The position numbers were made by a program, and so were the translations under genes. DNA of 64,000 nucleotides from Prosapia bicincta (Eukaryota > Arthropoda > Insecta > Hemiptera > Cercopidae), in contig JBAIZL010000006.1 in the NCBI GenBank assembly GCA_036971475.1, positions 62,904,398 to 62,968,397 of the forward strand, written 5' to 3'. The notes beneath the pieces are model-generated. The model was not told where the DNA came from, searched no databases, and saw only the letters and a program-made list of their open reading frames with translations. Positions 1-58,087 of this stretch are shown here, piece after piece (positions within the stretch are counted from its first letter, which is position 1; the number at the start of each line of letters is the position of its first letter).

Positions 1-2855
1 TACCGACTATCGGTATTTGTTACAGAGATAACCGATATTTTTTGCACGGACTACCGATATTTGTTGCAGAAACTACCGATATTTGTTACATCGACTACCG
101 ATATTTGTTGTAGAGACAACCGATATTTGTTACATCGACTACCGATATTTGTTGTAGAGACAACCGATATTTGTTGCAGAGACTACCGATATTTGTTGCA
201 CAGACTACCGATATTTGTTGCACCGACTACCAATATTTGTTGCACAGACTACCGATAATTTTAGTATCGACGACCGAAAATTGTTGTTCAGAATACCGAT
301 ATTTTTTTGCAGAGACTACTAATATTTATTGATAAACTATCGATATTTGTTAATAAAGCCACAGATATTAGTTGCATCGACTACTGATATTTGTTGCACA
401 TACTACCGATATTTGTTGCATCGACTACCGATATTGGTTTCATCGATTACCGATATTTGTTGCAGAGACTACCGATATTTGTTGCAGAAATTACTGATAT
501 TTGCTGCCAGTCTATCATTATTTGTTGAATCGACTACTGATATTTGTTGCATCGACTACCGATATTTGTTGCATCGACTACCGATATTTTTTACGTCGAA
601 TACCGATATATGTTGCACATACTACCGATATTTGTTGGATCAACTACCGATATTTGTTGTATAGACTACCGATATGTGTTGCATCGACTACCGATATTTG
701 TTGCATCGACTACCGATATTTGTTGCATCGACTACCGATATTTTTTGCGTCGAATACCGATATCTGTGGCACATACTACCGATATTTTGTGCAACGATTA
801 CCGATATTTCTTGCATCGACTACCGGTATTTGTTGCACAGAGTACCAATATTTGTTGTAGATATTATCGATATATGTTGAACAGATTACCAATGTTCTTG
901 CACCACGTACTGATATTGTTGCACAGACTATCGATATTTGTTGCACATTCTACTTATATTTGTTACAAAAACTACCAATATTTGTTACAGAGATTACCGA
1001 TATTTGTTGCAGAGACTACTGATATTTGTTGCAGAAACTACTGATATTTGTTGCCGGACTACCATTATTTGTAGCATCGGCTACCAATATTTGTTGCAGA
1101 GACTACTGATATTTGTTGCAGAAACTACTGATATTTGTTGCCGGACTACCATTATTTGTAGCATCGGCTACCGATATTTGTTGCATCGACTACCAATATT
1201 TTTTGCATCGACTACCAATATTAGTTCATCGACTACCAATATTTTCTGCACCGACTACTGAAATTTGTTGTTCACACTACCGATATTTTTTGCATCAACT
1301 ATCGATATTCGTTGCAGAGACTACCGATATTCGTTGCAGAGACTACCGATATTTTTTACAGAAACTACCGATATTTGTTGCAGAGACTACTGATATTTGT
1401 TGCATCGGCTACTGATATTTGCACCGACTACTCATATTTGTTGCAAGAGACTACCGGTATTTGTTGCACAGATTACCGATATTTGTTGGATCGACTACCG
1501 ATATTTATTTTAGAGACTACCGATATTTGTTGCATCGGCTACTGATATTTGCACCGACTACTCATATTTGTTGCAAGAGACTACCGGTATTTGTTGCACA
1601 GACTACCGATATTTGTTGGATCGACTACCGATATTTATTTTAGAGACTACCGATATTTGTTGCACAGACTACCGATATTAGTTCATCGACTACAAATATT
1701 TTTTGCACCGACTACTGAAATTTGTTGTTCACACTACCGATATTTTTTGCATCAACTATCGATATTCGTTGCAGAGACTACCGATATTCATTGCAGAGAC
1801 TACCGATATTTTTTACAGAAACTACCGATATTTGTTGCAGAGACTACTGATATTTGTTGCATCGGCTACTAATATTTGTTGCACCGACTACTCATATTTG
1901 TTGCAAGAGACTACCAATATTTCTTGCAAAGACTACATATTTGTTAGGGTATCGATATTTTGTGCAACGATTACCGATATTTCTTGCAAGAGACTACCGG
2001 TATTTGTTGCACAGACTACCGATATTTGTTGGATCGACTACCGATATTTATTTTAGAGACTACCGATATTTGTTGCATCGACTACCGATATTTGTTGCAC
2101 AGACTACCGATATTAGTTCATCGACTACCAATATTTTTTGCACCGACTACTGAAATTTGTTGTTCACACTACCGATATTTTTTGCATCAACTACCGATAT
2201 TTGTTGCAGAGACTACCGATATTTTTTACAGAAACTACCGATATTTTTTGCAGAGACTACTGATATTTGTTGCATCGGCTACTAATATTTGTTGCACCGT
2301 CTACTCATATTTGTTGCAAGAGACTACCAATATTTCTTGCAAAGACTACATATTAGTTAGGGTATCGATATTTTGTGCAACGATTACCGATATTTGTTGC
2401 AAGAGACTACCGGTATTTGTAACACAGACTACCGATATTTGTTGGATCGATTACCGATATTTATTTTAGAGACGACCGATATTTGTTGCATCGACTACCG
2501 ATATTTGTTGCACAGACTACCGATATTAGTTCATCAACTACCAATATTTTTTGCACCGACTACTGAAATTTGTTGTTCACACTACCGATATTTTTTGCAT
2601 CAACTATCGATATTCGTTGCAGAGACTACCGATATTCGTTGCAGAGACTACCGATATTTTTTACAGAAACTACCGATATTTGTTGCAGAGACTACTGATA
2701 TTTGTTGCATCGGCTACTAATATTTGTTACACCGACTACTCATATTTGTTGCAAGAGACTACCAATATTTCTTGCAAAGACTACATATTTGTTAGGGTAT
2801 CGATATTTTGTGCAACGATTACCGATATTTGTTGCACCGACTAGCGATATTTGGC
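1..2855. repeat. 22-bp tandem repeat array (truncated by window start)
   Basis: About 130 copies of a 22-bp unit, roughly TCGACTACCGATATTTGTTG plus CA, with TCG/CAG/GAG and CCG/CTG/CAA variants. Three units (66 bp) translate to a 22-residue cycle, and all three plus-strand frames are largely open because the unit lacks stop codons. Larger blocks also recur: the variant ATTTATTTTAGAGAC appears near 1505, 1635, 2045 and 2460, giving a higher-order spacing of about 412 bp in the right half. Open frames here are by-products of the repeat. Confidence 0.95.
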
Positions 2856-2949
2856 ATCGAGAGTAGGTGTGAACCAATATGATCGAGGTCTACGTGCTTC
2901 TAACAGGATATAAAGACGAACTTGAAATTTATGCTAATATTACTGTCTA

Positions 2950-3480
<531 letters not shown>

Positions 3481-5185
3481 TGTTATAGAGTCTGTTGTGA
3501 ACAAATTTAAGAAAGAACTCCTTTACAACCCTTGAAACCCGTTTATATTTTGAAGAAATGTAAGTGATATTGAAAAAATATATAATTTTCTCTTGTTACT
3601 GTATAACATTAGTAGTTTGTACAATGTAATATGAGAAACATTGTTGTAAATAAATTCAAATAGTATTTTAAGTAGTGTAGAAAACATGTGAATATAAATT
3701 TCTCATTTAATACCGTTCTGTTTTAGATAACATTTAAGAAAATTATACAAAATACAAAGCTGAAATAAGAAGCAGTGTCAGTTGAAATATTCGTAAATCT
3801 GAGCCCAAATAAAAATACGTTTAAATTATAATTCAATAATTATTTATAAGTCTCTAAAACAGTTGATACACTCTACTTCATGCAAGTATATAGTGCTTTA
3901 TAATTGTATATTGTTTTAAACAAATGATTTAAAATACAAAATATAAGACATCACAAAGGTTCAGGTAAAGAGGTGACATTTTGATACTGTATAATTATTG
4001 AATTAGTCACGTAATCTTGATTAAACTTTAAAGCCTCGTTATTCTGAAATGTATTGGTATGTAAACCTTTTATGTTTTTTTTTATTTCAGATAATATGAT
4101 AGCTTATTATATATAACCATTAGTGCTGACCTATACTTGTTATACTATTTTGAAATTGAAATGTTCTCATATAGTATTTATGTATCTATCTGAATGTTAG
4201 ATTAAAATTTTCTTTAAATGATGTTTATTTGTTGGAACTAACAATAGATGTTAGTTTAATGTAAAAAAGTAAAGGTTTTTAGAACCTTCCTTTTTTTTTA
4301 GAAGGGAGGGTAGTTGTAATGCTGTACCAGGAAAGCAGACAGTTAGTCCAAAATAGAAAATGATAAGCAGTTTCTGTGGTTTCCCAAAATCCACGAGGAA
4401 TCCCTGAACTTAACCACCAGGGTCATCTTAATCTTTTTTTAGTTACTTTGGGAAATTTCCAAAACCTCTGTCACGTGCACAAGTGGTGACTGGGAACTCT
4501 TCAGTTTATGAAATCGTAATATTACCTTCAATGCTATCTAGACCAATGAGAGAGATTCTTTTAGACCATGTGGACTAACTGGAAGCATCCCTGAGAGTGG
4601 CTAGCATCCGAGGAAGGGGGCACAACAATGAAACATCGGTAAAAAAGCAATAAAAGTCATGCAATTTAATTTGCTGCAAAAAGAACTTCCAATGAATCTT
4701 TATTCTGACGTTAATAAATAAAAGTAAAATCCGTATAAATGTCAGCGACCAAAATTTTATAAATTCCGATCACAATCTCTAATTCAAGTGAGAAATAAAG
4801 CAAGAGCTTTGCAGACATTGCAACGCACTAATAACTGCCATAAATCATACCATAAAGTTATTTAATGTTCACTATAACAGCTCTGCAGTGACCTGTTGGG
4901 TGTTATATTTTGAAATGACCAAACATTTCTTCGACAAACTGCTCCTCAGTGCTATTTTAATGTTCCCATTCCGCTACAATTGCTAACCGTTAAAATTTAA
5001 TACTGGAAACAAAGCTACATTTTATTTCAGTTACACGTTCTGCAGTTGTAATGTCTCTAATGATTTTACTGAATACCTGAGCACGGATTTACATTAATAG
5101 AAGTTGATTAGTTGTCAACTATAAAAAAGAGATATTCTCGGATTGTTACCGTAATCATACCATTCCATCGAAAATAAACTTTTTG
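3481..5185. other. AT-rich sequence without a recognised gene
   Basis: I see no coding exon, RNA gene or clear repeat. 4310-4640 is somewhat less AT-rich; its reverse complement was read for myosin tail motifs and none were found. This is presumably intron of the myosin gene. Confidence 0.5.
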
Positions 5186-5720
5186 GTGAAGTGAAAACGT
5201 TTATAGCGACGCCTACAAAACCTTATTGGATGGAAATAAACATACAATTTTACGTCAGTATAATTTTCGTCAGATTATTAGCGTCAGTATAAATTTCACA
5301 AGGTTACGCTGAGTGAATTAAATGGTAATAATTGATTTAATATCAGCTGATTTTATGTTAAACGAAATTTTGTAAAACAACTGTTTCAACACGCAGGTTA
5401 TGTTACATTATTTAATGTACATTGTTGAGGAAAAAGGTTTTATGATTATATAATTTTGATAAGTTATAAATATATCAATTTATTTAAATTTTGACAAATC
5501 TCAATAGAAATAATAAAATATAACGATCATTGTAAGTTATGTGTTTTTAATCCAATATTTGAAATGAAAACATCCTTAGGCGCTTTTGATAACAAATGTT
5601 TAGGTAATTTCTCGTTACACAAAATTGAATGTTTTTCTCAATTCAAAATTATGTAGACGTGGCTATAAAAGTGTTCATTTCTGTTGGCATTCCTTCGAGT
5701 GCCTCAACCTAATTATTTTA
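5186..5720 (+). mobile_element. Non-autonomous element, family X, copy 1
   Basis: About 500 bp bounded by GTGAAAACGTTTATAGCGAC at 5190 and, inverted, AATGAACACTTTTATAGCCA at the right (5655-5680), so it has imperfect terminal inverted repeats of about 20 bp. Related copies lie at 43010-43540, inverted at 41240-41765, and at 63165-63730. Shared interior landmarks are GGTTACGCT, CAGCTGATTTTATGTTA and ACATTATTTA. It has no coding capacity. Confidence 0.6.
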
Positions 5721-6389
5721 CATTAAAATGCATGTTTAGGTTTACTGAATGCAACGAAAAAACACTGAATCTCTGGAGAAAAAGCACCATCATTTTATCA
5801 ATTATGAAGTAATTTTGTTATCCAGTTTCGTCAGAGCTAGTGTAACCCAAGTTGAATGAAAAACTAAAAACAAATAGGATATTGATGCTTCCACGCCCTA
5901 ACTAGAGTAACTACACAGTGGAGGTTTTAAACAGAGGTGGTAATGTAGAGGTATCCACATTAAATAAAGAAAAATCATATATAAAAAAATCGAAAATACA
6001 TTTTTTTTACAAACCTAAGAAGAGAGAGTGAAAGGCACTTCAGCGAAATTTTAAAATTGCTCAGAGTATACATATGGTGAAATCTATTAGATCAACATGT
6101 TTCAAAATTTCCCTGCTGTCCTTTATAAAAACTCTTGTTAGAATTGCAACTAACGATTTTAAAATAAGATAAAAATTTGTTATAAAGAAGGCCTTTGAAT
6201 TAGAACACAATTCCAACCTCAAGTCTTGGTTGGGTTAGGATACTATTTCTGCTTACAGATACGGTACACATACGCCTACACTTCAATATCATTTCTATCT
6301 TAGGAAGTGTCTGACAAAAAAGGATAACTTCTGCAAAAACCCACTGCAAGTAAAATATTGTAAATTTTAGTAATTAATTCTTCAAACAT
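5721..6389. other. AT-rich spacer without a recognised feature
   Basis: No gene, structured RNA or repeat was recognised between the family X copy and the 28-bp satellite. Confidence 0.45.
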
Positions 6390-9300
6390 CCTTACACCAT
6401 ATAATGGATTAGCTACTTACAAGCCATACTCTGGATTTGATACTTAGAACAAAATACTCTGGATAAGCTACTCAGAAATTCTACTCTGGATTAGCTACTC
6501 TTATACCACACTCTAGATTAGTAACTCAGAGCATCTGGCGTAGTTACTCATAGCACAGTATTCTTGATAAGTTACTCTGAGAACCATGCTCTGGATTAGC
6601 TACTCTTATACCACACTCTAGATTGGTAACTCAGAGCATCTGGCGTAGTTACTCATAGCACAGTACTCTTGATAAGTTACTGTGAGCACCATACTTTGGA
6701 TTAGCTACTCTTATACCACACTCTAGATTAGTAACTCAAATGCTCTGGCGTAGTTACCCATAGCCCAGAACCCTTGATTAGTTACTCATAGAACAGTACT
6801 CTTGATTAGTTACTCTGAGCACCATAATCTGGTTGAACTACTCTTATACAATACTTTCGAATAGCTACACTCTAGATGACTAACTCAAAGGCTCTGGCGT
6901 AGTTACTCATAGGACAGTACTCTTGATTAGTTACTCATAGTACAATACTCTTGTTTAGTTACTTATAGCAGAGTACTCTTGTTTAGTTACTCTAAGTATC
7001 ATACTCTGGATTAGCTACTCTTATACCGTACTCTGGATTAGCTACTCCTATACCACACCCCAAATTAGGAACTCAGAGGCTCTTGCGTAGCTACTCATAC
7101 CACAGTACTCTTGATTAGTTACTCATAACACAGTACTCTTGACTAGTTACTCTGAACACCATACTCTGGATTAGCTACTCCTATACCACACTCTAGATTA
7201 GTAACTCAGAGGCTCTGGCGTAGTTACTTATACCACAGTACTCTTGATTAGTTACTCATAGTAGAGTACTCTTGAGTAGTAGAGTACCATACTCTGGATG
7301 AGCTACTCTTATACCATATTGTGGATTAGCTACTCGTATACCACACTCTAGATTAGTAACTCAGAGGCTCTGGCGTAGTTACGTATACCACAGTACTCTT
7401 GATTAGTTACTCATAACACAGTGTTCTTGATTAGTTACTCTGAGCACCATACTTTGGATGAGCTACTCTTATACCATACTCTGGCTTAGCTACTCGTATA
7501 CCATACTCAGGATAAGCTACACTTATACCACACTCTAGATTAGTAGCTCAGAGGCACTGGCGTAGTTACTCATACCACAGTACTCTTGATTAATAACTAA
7601 TAACACAGTACATTTTATTAGTTACTCTGAGCACCATACTTTGGATGAGCTACTCTTATACTACACTAGATTAGTAACTCTGAGGCTCTGGCGTAGTTAC
7701 TCATACCACAATACGTTTGATTAAATAATCTAAGCGCCATACTCGGGATTAGTTACTCTTATACCATACTCTGGATAAGCTACTCTTATATCACAGTCTA
7801 GAATAGTTAATCAGAGCCCCGGCCGTAGTTAATCATAACACAATACTTTTGATTAGTTACTCATAACACAGTACTCTTGATTAAATACTCTGAGCACCAT
7901 ACTTTGGACGAGCTACTCTTATACCACACTAGATTAGTAACTCTGAGGCTCTGGCGTAGTTACTCATACCACAGTACTTTTGATTAAATAATCTAAGCGC
8001 CATGCTCTGGATTAGCTACTCTTATACCACACTCTAGATTAGTTACTCAGAGCCCCTGGCGTAGTCACTCATTGCACAGTACTCTTGATTAGTTACTCAT
8101 AGCACAGTATTCTTGATTATTTACTCCTAGCACTGTACTCTTGATTAGTTACTCATAGCACCACACTCTGGATTAGCTACTCTTATTCCACACTCTGGAA
8201 TTGTAACTCAGAGGCTCTAGCGTAGTTACTCATATCACAGTACTCTTGATTATTTACTCATAGCACAGTACTCTTGATTAGTTAATACCACCATATTGTG
8301 GATAAACTACTAAGACCATCATATTGTGGATGAACTACACAGACTACCACAATGTAGATGAACTACTATGAACACCATACTGTGGATGAACTACTAAGAC
8401 CACCAGAGTGTGGATGAACTACACAGACCACCACACTGTTGATGAGTTACTGAGACCATCATACTGCGGATGAACTACTCAGACCACCACAATGTGGATG
8501 AACTACTATGAACACCATACTGTGGATGAACTACTAAGACCACCAGACTGTGGATGAACTACACAGAGCACCACACTGTTGATGAGCTACTCAGACTACC
8601 ATACTGCGGATGAACTACTAAGACCACCATACTGTGGATGCACTACAAAAAGCACCATACTGTTGTTAAGCTACTCAGAGTTCCATACGGTGGATGAACT
8701 ACACAGATCACCATACTGTGGATGAACTACTCAGACCACCATACTCTGAACGAGCTACTCAGATCACCATAGTACTTATTTGCTACTCAGAAACTATACA
8801 TTGAAATAAATACTTCTACACCATACCCTTGATTAGCTACTCTGAGCACCTTACTCTTGAGTAGCTACTCAGTGCACCATTCACTGGATTATTTACTTCT
8901 ACAACATACTGTTGATTTGCTACTCTGAACACTATAATATTGAGTTGCTATTCTGAGCACAATACACTGGATTAGTTACTCTGAGCACCATATTCTGGAG
9001 TAGCTATTCAGGTCACCATACACTGGATTAGCTACTTCTACACTATACTCTGGAGTTTACTTCCTGAGCACCATACTCTGGAGTAGCTACTCTGAGCACC
9101 ATACTCTGAAATACTTACTCAGAGCACCATACTCTGTAGTACCTACTTGTAACCTCATATGGTTGAGTAGCTACTCGTAGCACCATACATTAGAGTAGCT
9201 ACTCAGAGCACCATACTCTATAGTAGCTACTCTGAGCACCATAATCTGGAGTAATAACTCATAGCACCATACTCTGAAATAGATACTTTTAACCCTTTAC

Positions 9301-12110
9301 GTTGTAGTAGCTACTCTGAGCACCATACATTAGAGTAGCTACTCAGAGCACCATACTCTATAGTAGCTACTCTGAACACCATAATCTGGAGTAATAACTC
9401 ATAGCATCATACTCTGAAATAGATACTTTTAACCCCTTACGTTGTAGTAGCTACTCAGAGCACTATACTGCGTATTAGTTACTACACCATCATACACTGA
9501 AAGAGATACTCCTACACCATTGTTTAGCTATTCAGAGCACCATATCAGGGATCAGCATACTCTGGAGTAGTTACTCAGTGTACCTTACACTACATTAGCT
9601 ACTTCTACACATAAAGAAACTACTCTGTGAACCATACTCTGAAGTACTTACTCAGAGCACCACACACTGTAGTAGATACTTTTAACACCATACGTTGGAG
9701 TAGCTACTTAGAGCACCATACTAAGGAGTAGCTACTCTGTGCAACATACTCTGTAGTAGATACATTTAACACCATACGTTGGAGTAGCTACTTAGAGCAC
9801 CATACTAAGGAGTAGCTACTCTGTGCACCATACTCTGTAGTAGATACTTTTAACACCATACGTTGGAGTTGCTACTTAGAGCACAATACTATGGAGTAGA
9901 TACTCTGTGCACCATACTCGGTAGTAGATACGTTAAACACCATACGTTGGAGTTACTTAGAGCACTATACTATGGAGTAGATACTCTGTGCACCATACTC
10001 TGAAGTACTTACTCAGAGCACCACACTCTGTAGTAGATACTTTTAACACCATACATTGGAGTAGCTACTTAGAGCACCATACTAAGGAGTAGCTACTCTG
10101 TGCACCATACTCTGTAGTAGATACTTTTAACACCATACGTTGGAGTAGCTACTTAGAGCACCATACTAAGGAGTAGCTACTCTGTGCACCATACTCTGTA
10201 GTAGATACTTTTAACACCATACATTGGAGTAGCTACTTAGAGCACCATACTAAGGAGTAGCTACTCTGTGCACCATACTCTGTAGTAGATACTTTTAACA
10301 CCATACGTTGGAGTAGCTACTTAGAGCACCATACTAAGGAGTAGCTACTCTGTGCACCATACTCTGTAGTAGATACTTTTAACACCATACGTTGGAGTAG
10401 CTACTTAGAGCACCATACTAAGGAGTAGCTACTCTGTGCACCATACTCTGTAGTAGATACTTTTAACACCATACATTGGAGTAGCTACTTAGAGCACCAT
10501 ACTAAGGAGTAGCTACTCTGTGCACCATACTCTGTAGTAGATACTTTTAACACCATACGTTGGAGTAGCTACTTAGAGCACCATACTAAGGAGTAGCTAC
10601 TCTGTGCACCATACTCTGTAGTAGATACTTTTAACACCATACATTGGAGTAGCTACTTAGAGCACCATACTAAGGAATAGCTACTCTGTGCACCATACTC
10701 TGTAGTAGATACTTTTAACACCATACGTTGGAGTAGCTACTTAGAGCACCATACTAAGGAGTAGCTACTCTGTGCACCATACTCTGTAGTAGATACTTTT
10801 AACACCATACATTGGAGTAGCTACTTAGAGCACCATACTAAGGAGTAGCTACTCTGTGCACCATACTCTGTAGTAGATACTTTTAACACCATACGTTGGA
10901 GTAGCTACTTAGAGCACCATACTAAGGAGTAGCTACTCTGTGCACCATACTCTGTAGTAGATACTTTTAACACCATACGTTGGAGTAGCTACTTAGAGCA
11001 CCATACTAAGGAGTAGCTACTCTGTGCACCATACTCTGTAGTAGATACTTTTAACACCATACATTGGAGTAGCTACTTAGAGCACCATACTAAGGAGTAG
11101 CTACTCTGTGCACCATACTCTGTAGTAGATACTTTTAACACCATACGTTGGAGTAGCTACTTAGAGCACCATACTAAGGAGTAGCTACTCTGTGCACCAT
11201 ACTCTGTAGTAGATACTTTTAACACCATACATTGGAGTAGCTACTTAGAGCACCATACTAAGGAGTAGCTACTCTGTGCACCATACTCTGTAGTAGATAC
11301 TTTTAACACCATACGTTGGAGTAGCTACTTAGAGCACCATACTAAGGAGTAGCTACTCTGTGCAACATACTCTGTAGTAGATACATTTAACACCATACGT
11401 TGGAGTAGCTACTTAGAGCACCATACTAAGGAGTAGCTACTCTGTGCACCATACTCTGTAGTAGATACTTTTAACACCATACGTTGGAGTTGCTACTTAG
11501 AGCACAATACTATGGAGTAGATACTCTGTGCACCATACTCGGTAGTAGATACGTTAAACACCATACGTTGGAGTTACTTAGAGCACTATACTATGGAGTA
11601 GATACTCTGTGCACCATACTCTGAAGTACTTACTCAGAGCACCACACTCTGTAGTAGATACTTTTAACACCATACATTGGAGTAGCTACTTAGAGCACCA
11701 TACTAAGGAGTAGCTACTCTGTGCACCATACTCTGTAGTAGATACTTTTAACACCATACGTTGGAGTAGCTACTTAGAGCACTATACTATGGAGTAGATA
11801 CTCTGTGCACCATACTCTGAAGTACTTACTCAGAGCACCACACTCTGTAGTAGATACTTTTAACACCATACGTTGGAGTAGCTACTTAGAGCACCATACT
11901 ATGGAGTATATACTCTGTGCATCATACTCTGGAGTACTTACTCAGAGCACCATACACTGCAGTAGATACTTTTAACACTATACATTGAAGTAGCTACTCA
12001 GAGCACCATAATATGGAGTAGCTAGTCTATGCACCATACTCTGGAGTACTTACTCTAAGCACCATGCTATGGAGTAACTACATTTAGCACCATACACTGG
12101 ATTATCCACC
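6390..12110. repeat. 28-bp satellite with 84-bp higher-order repeats
   Basis: About 200 tandem copies of a 27-28 bp unit. The left part (6390-8290) is built on TTGATTAGTTACTCATAGCA and TGGATTAGCTACTCTTATAC. 8290-8790 uses GTGGATGAACTACTAAGACC. 8790-12110 uses GAGTAGCTACTCTGAGCACC. From about 9690 to 11900 three diverged units form a near-identical 84-bp higher-order unit. GAGTAGCTACTC is a perfect 12-bp palindrome present in most right-hand units. The three zones look like successive expansions. Confidence 0.95.
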
Positions 12111-12509
12111 CATAATTTTTCTGAAATTGATTGATTTCCTTATCGGCGAAATTGAATTCTTTGGGTAAGATAATTACCACCTTCTAAATTTTGTCCTTAT
12201 TTTTTAAAAAATTATTCAACCCGGAAAACATTTATATTTGAATTGCTTAAGGCATTCAAGTCTCTTTACCTCTACGATATATCCATAAGTTTCTGAAACC
12301 TACAATGAATAACAAAATTAATTTTGTACGACGAAGTACGATATCAACAAGCTCAAGAAAATCAAGTCGAAGAATTTACTTGGTATGTTTTGTTTGCTAT
12401 GATAGAGTAAAAAGAGCAATATTTTTTTATAACACAATTTTTAATAATTAAGATGAGTTTAAAATAACTTTGTTGTAATTAAAAAATTCCTGCTTAAATT
12501 ACAATTTAC
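12111..12509. other. Unique AT-rich intron between satellite and exon E7
   Basis: No gene or repeat was recognised. It follows the donor of exon E7 on the minus strand. Confidence 0.5.
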
Positions 12510-55872
<43,363 letters not shown>

Positions 55873-56285
55873 CTGAAATTAAAGGTCCAAAGTTATACAC
55901 AATTTATTCTTTATTAAGTCTGCAACAAAAGATATTAGAAGAGGAGCTAATTAATATTTACCATAATTAATACGACGACTGATAACAGATGGCACTGGTA
56001 TTTCGTAAGATCTGTTACCATTCGAACGCAGTGCAATATTGTGACGTATTAATAGCTTAGAACACGGTAGTAACGACTGATGATGCATCCGTAATGGATA
56101 AATCTTCCGAAACGGGTCCGTCAATATAAAAACAAAATAAATGCTCCATTAGTCACGTATTTGTATGTTTTAATTATAACTGTTTATACTGATGATTCAA
56201 GTTCAAAATAAACATAAGTAGTAAAAAAGAACACAAACCTTCAAGAATCATAAACAGTTGTCTAGAACGGATTGTTTGAACAAAT
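55873..56285. other. Sequence 5' of exon E1, no recognised exon
   Basis: Read on the minus strand for the preceding myosin exon; none was found. Confidence 0.4.
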
Positions 56286-56289
56286 AAAA

Positions 56290-56757
56290 TAAAGTAGAAC
56301 TTAAACCATCCAAGCTCCGACTATCCGAACTTCTGATTATCCGAATCTGCGTCTTAGAGCAGTTCCGTATAGTTGGCGGTCGTCTGTCGCCAGGTCCGTT
56401 GTATGTGTGTAACGAAGTGACTAATCATTAGATGATAACTAATCACAGATCAATCAGATGAAGGAGTTACGGGTAAATTTCAGAGTAAGTAACTGAGAGT
56501 AAGTTTTCTGTGATACAATGTGTTTACAGTCAACAATTCCAAACATAAAATAGAAAACACACTTTTAAACTACCTGTCCAAGCTTGAAGATAAAAGATTT
56601 TCAAGAAAATTAATGAATGCGACTCTGTGAATAAGTTAAAGGTGCGTATAAGCTTATCTTAACTTAGAAAATATATTAATTGAAATTTACCATTTTTATT
56701 CAATTATCCGAATGTGGTTGCGGTACCAAATGATTCGTATAGTTGGAGTTATACTGT
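56290..56757. mobile_element. pogo/Tigger-like MITE
   Basis: The right end, read inverted, is TACAGTATAACTCCAACTAT followed by ACGAATCATTTGG and ATTCGGATAATTG. The left end has CATCCAAGCTCCGACTATCC and GATTATCCGAATC. Repeated TATCCGAA words at both ends plus the TA-CAGTATAAC terminus are typical of pogo/Tigger elements. It has no transposase. Confidence 0.65.
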
Positions 56758-57899
56758 ACTCAAATTTTTATTACAAATACAAAATATTAAATCCTCACAA
56801 ACATTCTGCGCGAACTAAGACAATGTTTTGGCGGCTTTAAATATGTAAAAAATTAGTAATACAAAGTGAGATATATATTCCAAAGACTTGTATGTAGAAA
56901 ATATAACCGAAATTCTTAGTTAATTGATGTGTCACTAGAAAATGCAACAATTTGAAACCATTACTAGCATTAGTCTTACCAAAAACACGTTCTTTTGCAA
57001 CAAAAGGTTTTGTGCAAATTTTTTTAAATTCGACTCTAGAAGATTTATTATATCTAACAGTTATTTGAAGGTTTACGTAGCTTAGATCTAACAATTTTAA
57101 ATATTTTGAATATTTCTTATCTGGGGTTGTCAGCCCCAGGTAACGCTCTCAGGATGTCTGAGGACTTTTTACATCAGCATGTATAACTTTATCAGAACCT
57201 TATTTGTGTTTACTAATCATATGAATGACGATATTCAGAGCGACATGTTGGGAAAAGTGTGTACTATATGAAAAACACAACAATGTACTACACAGCGGCC
57301 GCTTGAAAACGTTAATAATGTCTCAATAACGGTATCAAGGTAAAACATAATTATATATATATATATCGTATCACAGTTTAGGTGTGTTACATATTAAACC
57401 AGATTTAGAAAAAAACATGAATTAATTACAAAATGTAACAATAAATAAAAAAAATTGTGAATTGTATATTTTAAATCTATGGGCGAGGCTGACCACTAGG
57501 TTGATATTTTGGAACTGTAATATGCGCAGAACGGTGCGCGGAAATGTAGATGCTCTTGAAGTAATCGCAGCTCCGCCTCTTTCCGATTTTACCATGTGAT
57601 CGACTGCACGCACATTAATACTGAAGAGCGAGGGGAAGCTTTTATTTTCAAAACATGTAACAGTTTACTATATTTAATTTTTGTTTAATAGAAGAAAACA
57701 AAAGTTTCTTCTTTCGTTTAACATAAACCAACTAAATGACAACCAAATAATACACAATGTAAGTGTTACTCAATCAAATAAACGTAATATGAGGAGCCTA
57801 AATAAAAAATTTCGAATGTAAAAAATTAAAAATAAAATGGTAAGATAATCTTCATTGCTTCCATTTTGAACTACATCTACTAATTCCTGTACTTTAACA
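56758..57899. other. No recognised gene
   Basis: CTGGGG-TTGTCAG-CCCCAG at 57121-57139 is a small perfect hairpin and (TA)n lies near 57352. Nothing coding was recognised. Confidence 0.4.
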
Positions 57900-58087
57900 A
57901 TCTTACAGACAAACATTACAGACAACAAGACGTTCAGTCTTAGTTCAGTCAAAGTTGCGTCCGGAATACGTCAGTCAACTGTCCGTCAGTTGGCTTCAGT
58001 CAGTCGTCAGTCACTTTATACAGTGATCTTACAGTCAAGCTTATTTTATCATGAGTAAATTAAATTGGATAATATATAATTACCTCA

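Noticed and set aside
61..2844. Many overlapping open frames with RYLLHRLPIFV-like repeats
   Set aside because: They are all three frames of a stop-free 22-bp tandem repeat, not genes.
4310..4640. Possible downstream myosin exon on the minus strand
   Set aside because: The less AT-rich stretch was read in reverse and shows no converter, IQ or TKVF-type motif.
56837..57094. Upstream myosin exon in the minus-strand 85-codon frame
   Set aside because: No myosin motif, no splice sites in a matching phase, and AT-driven composition.
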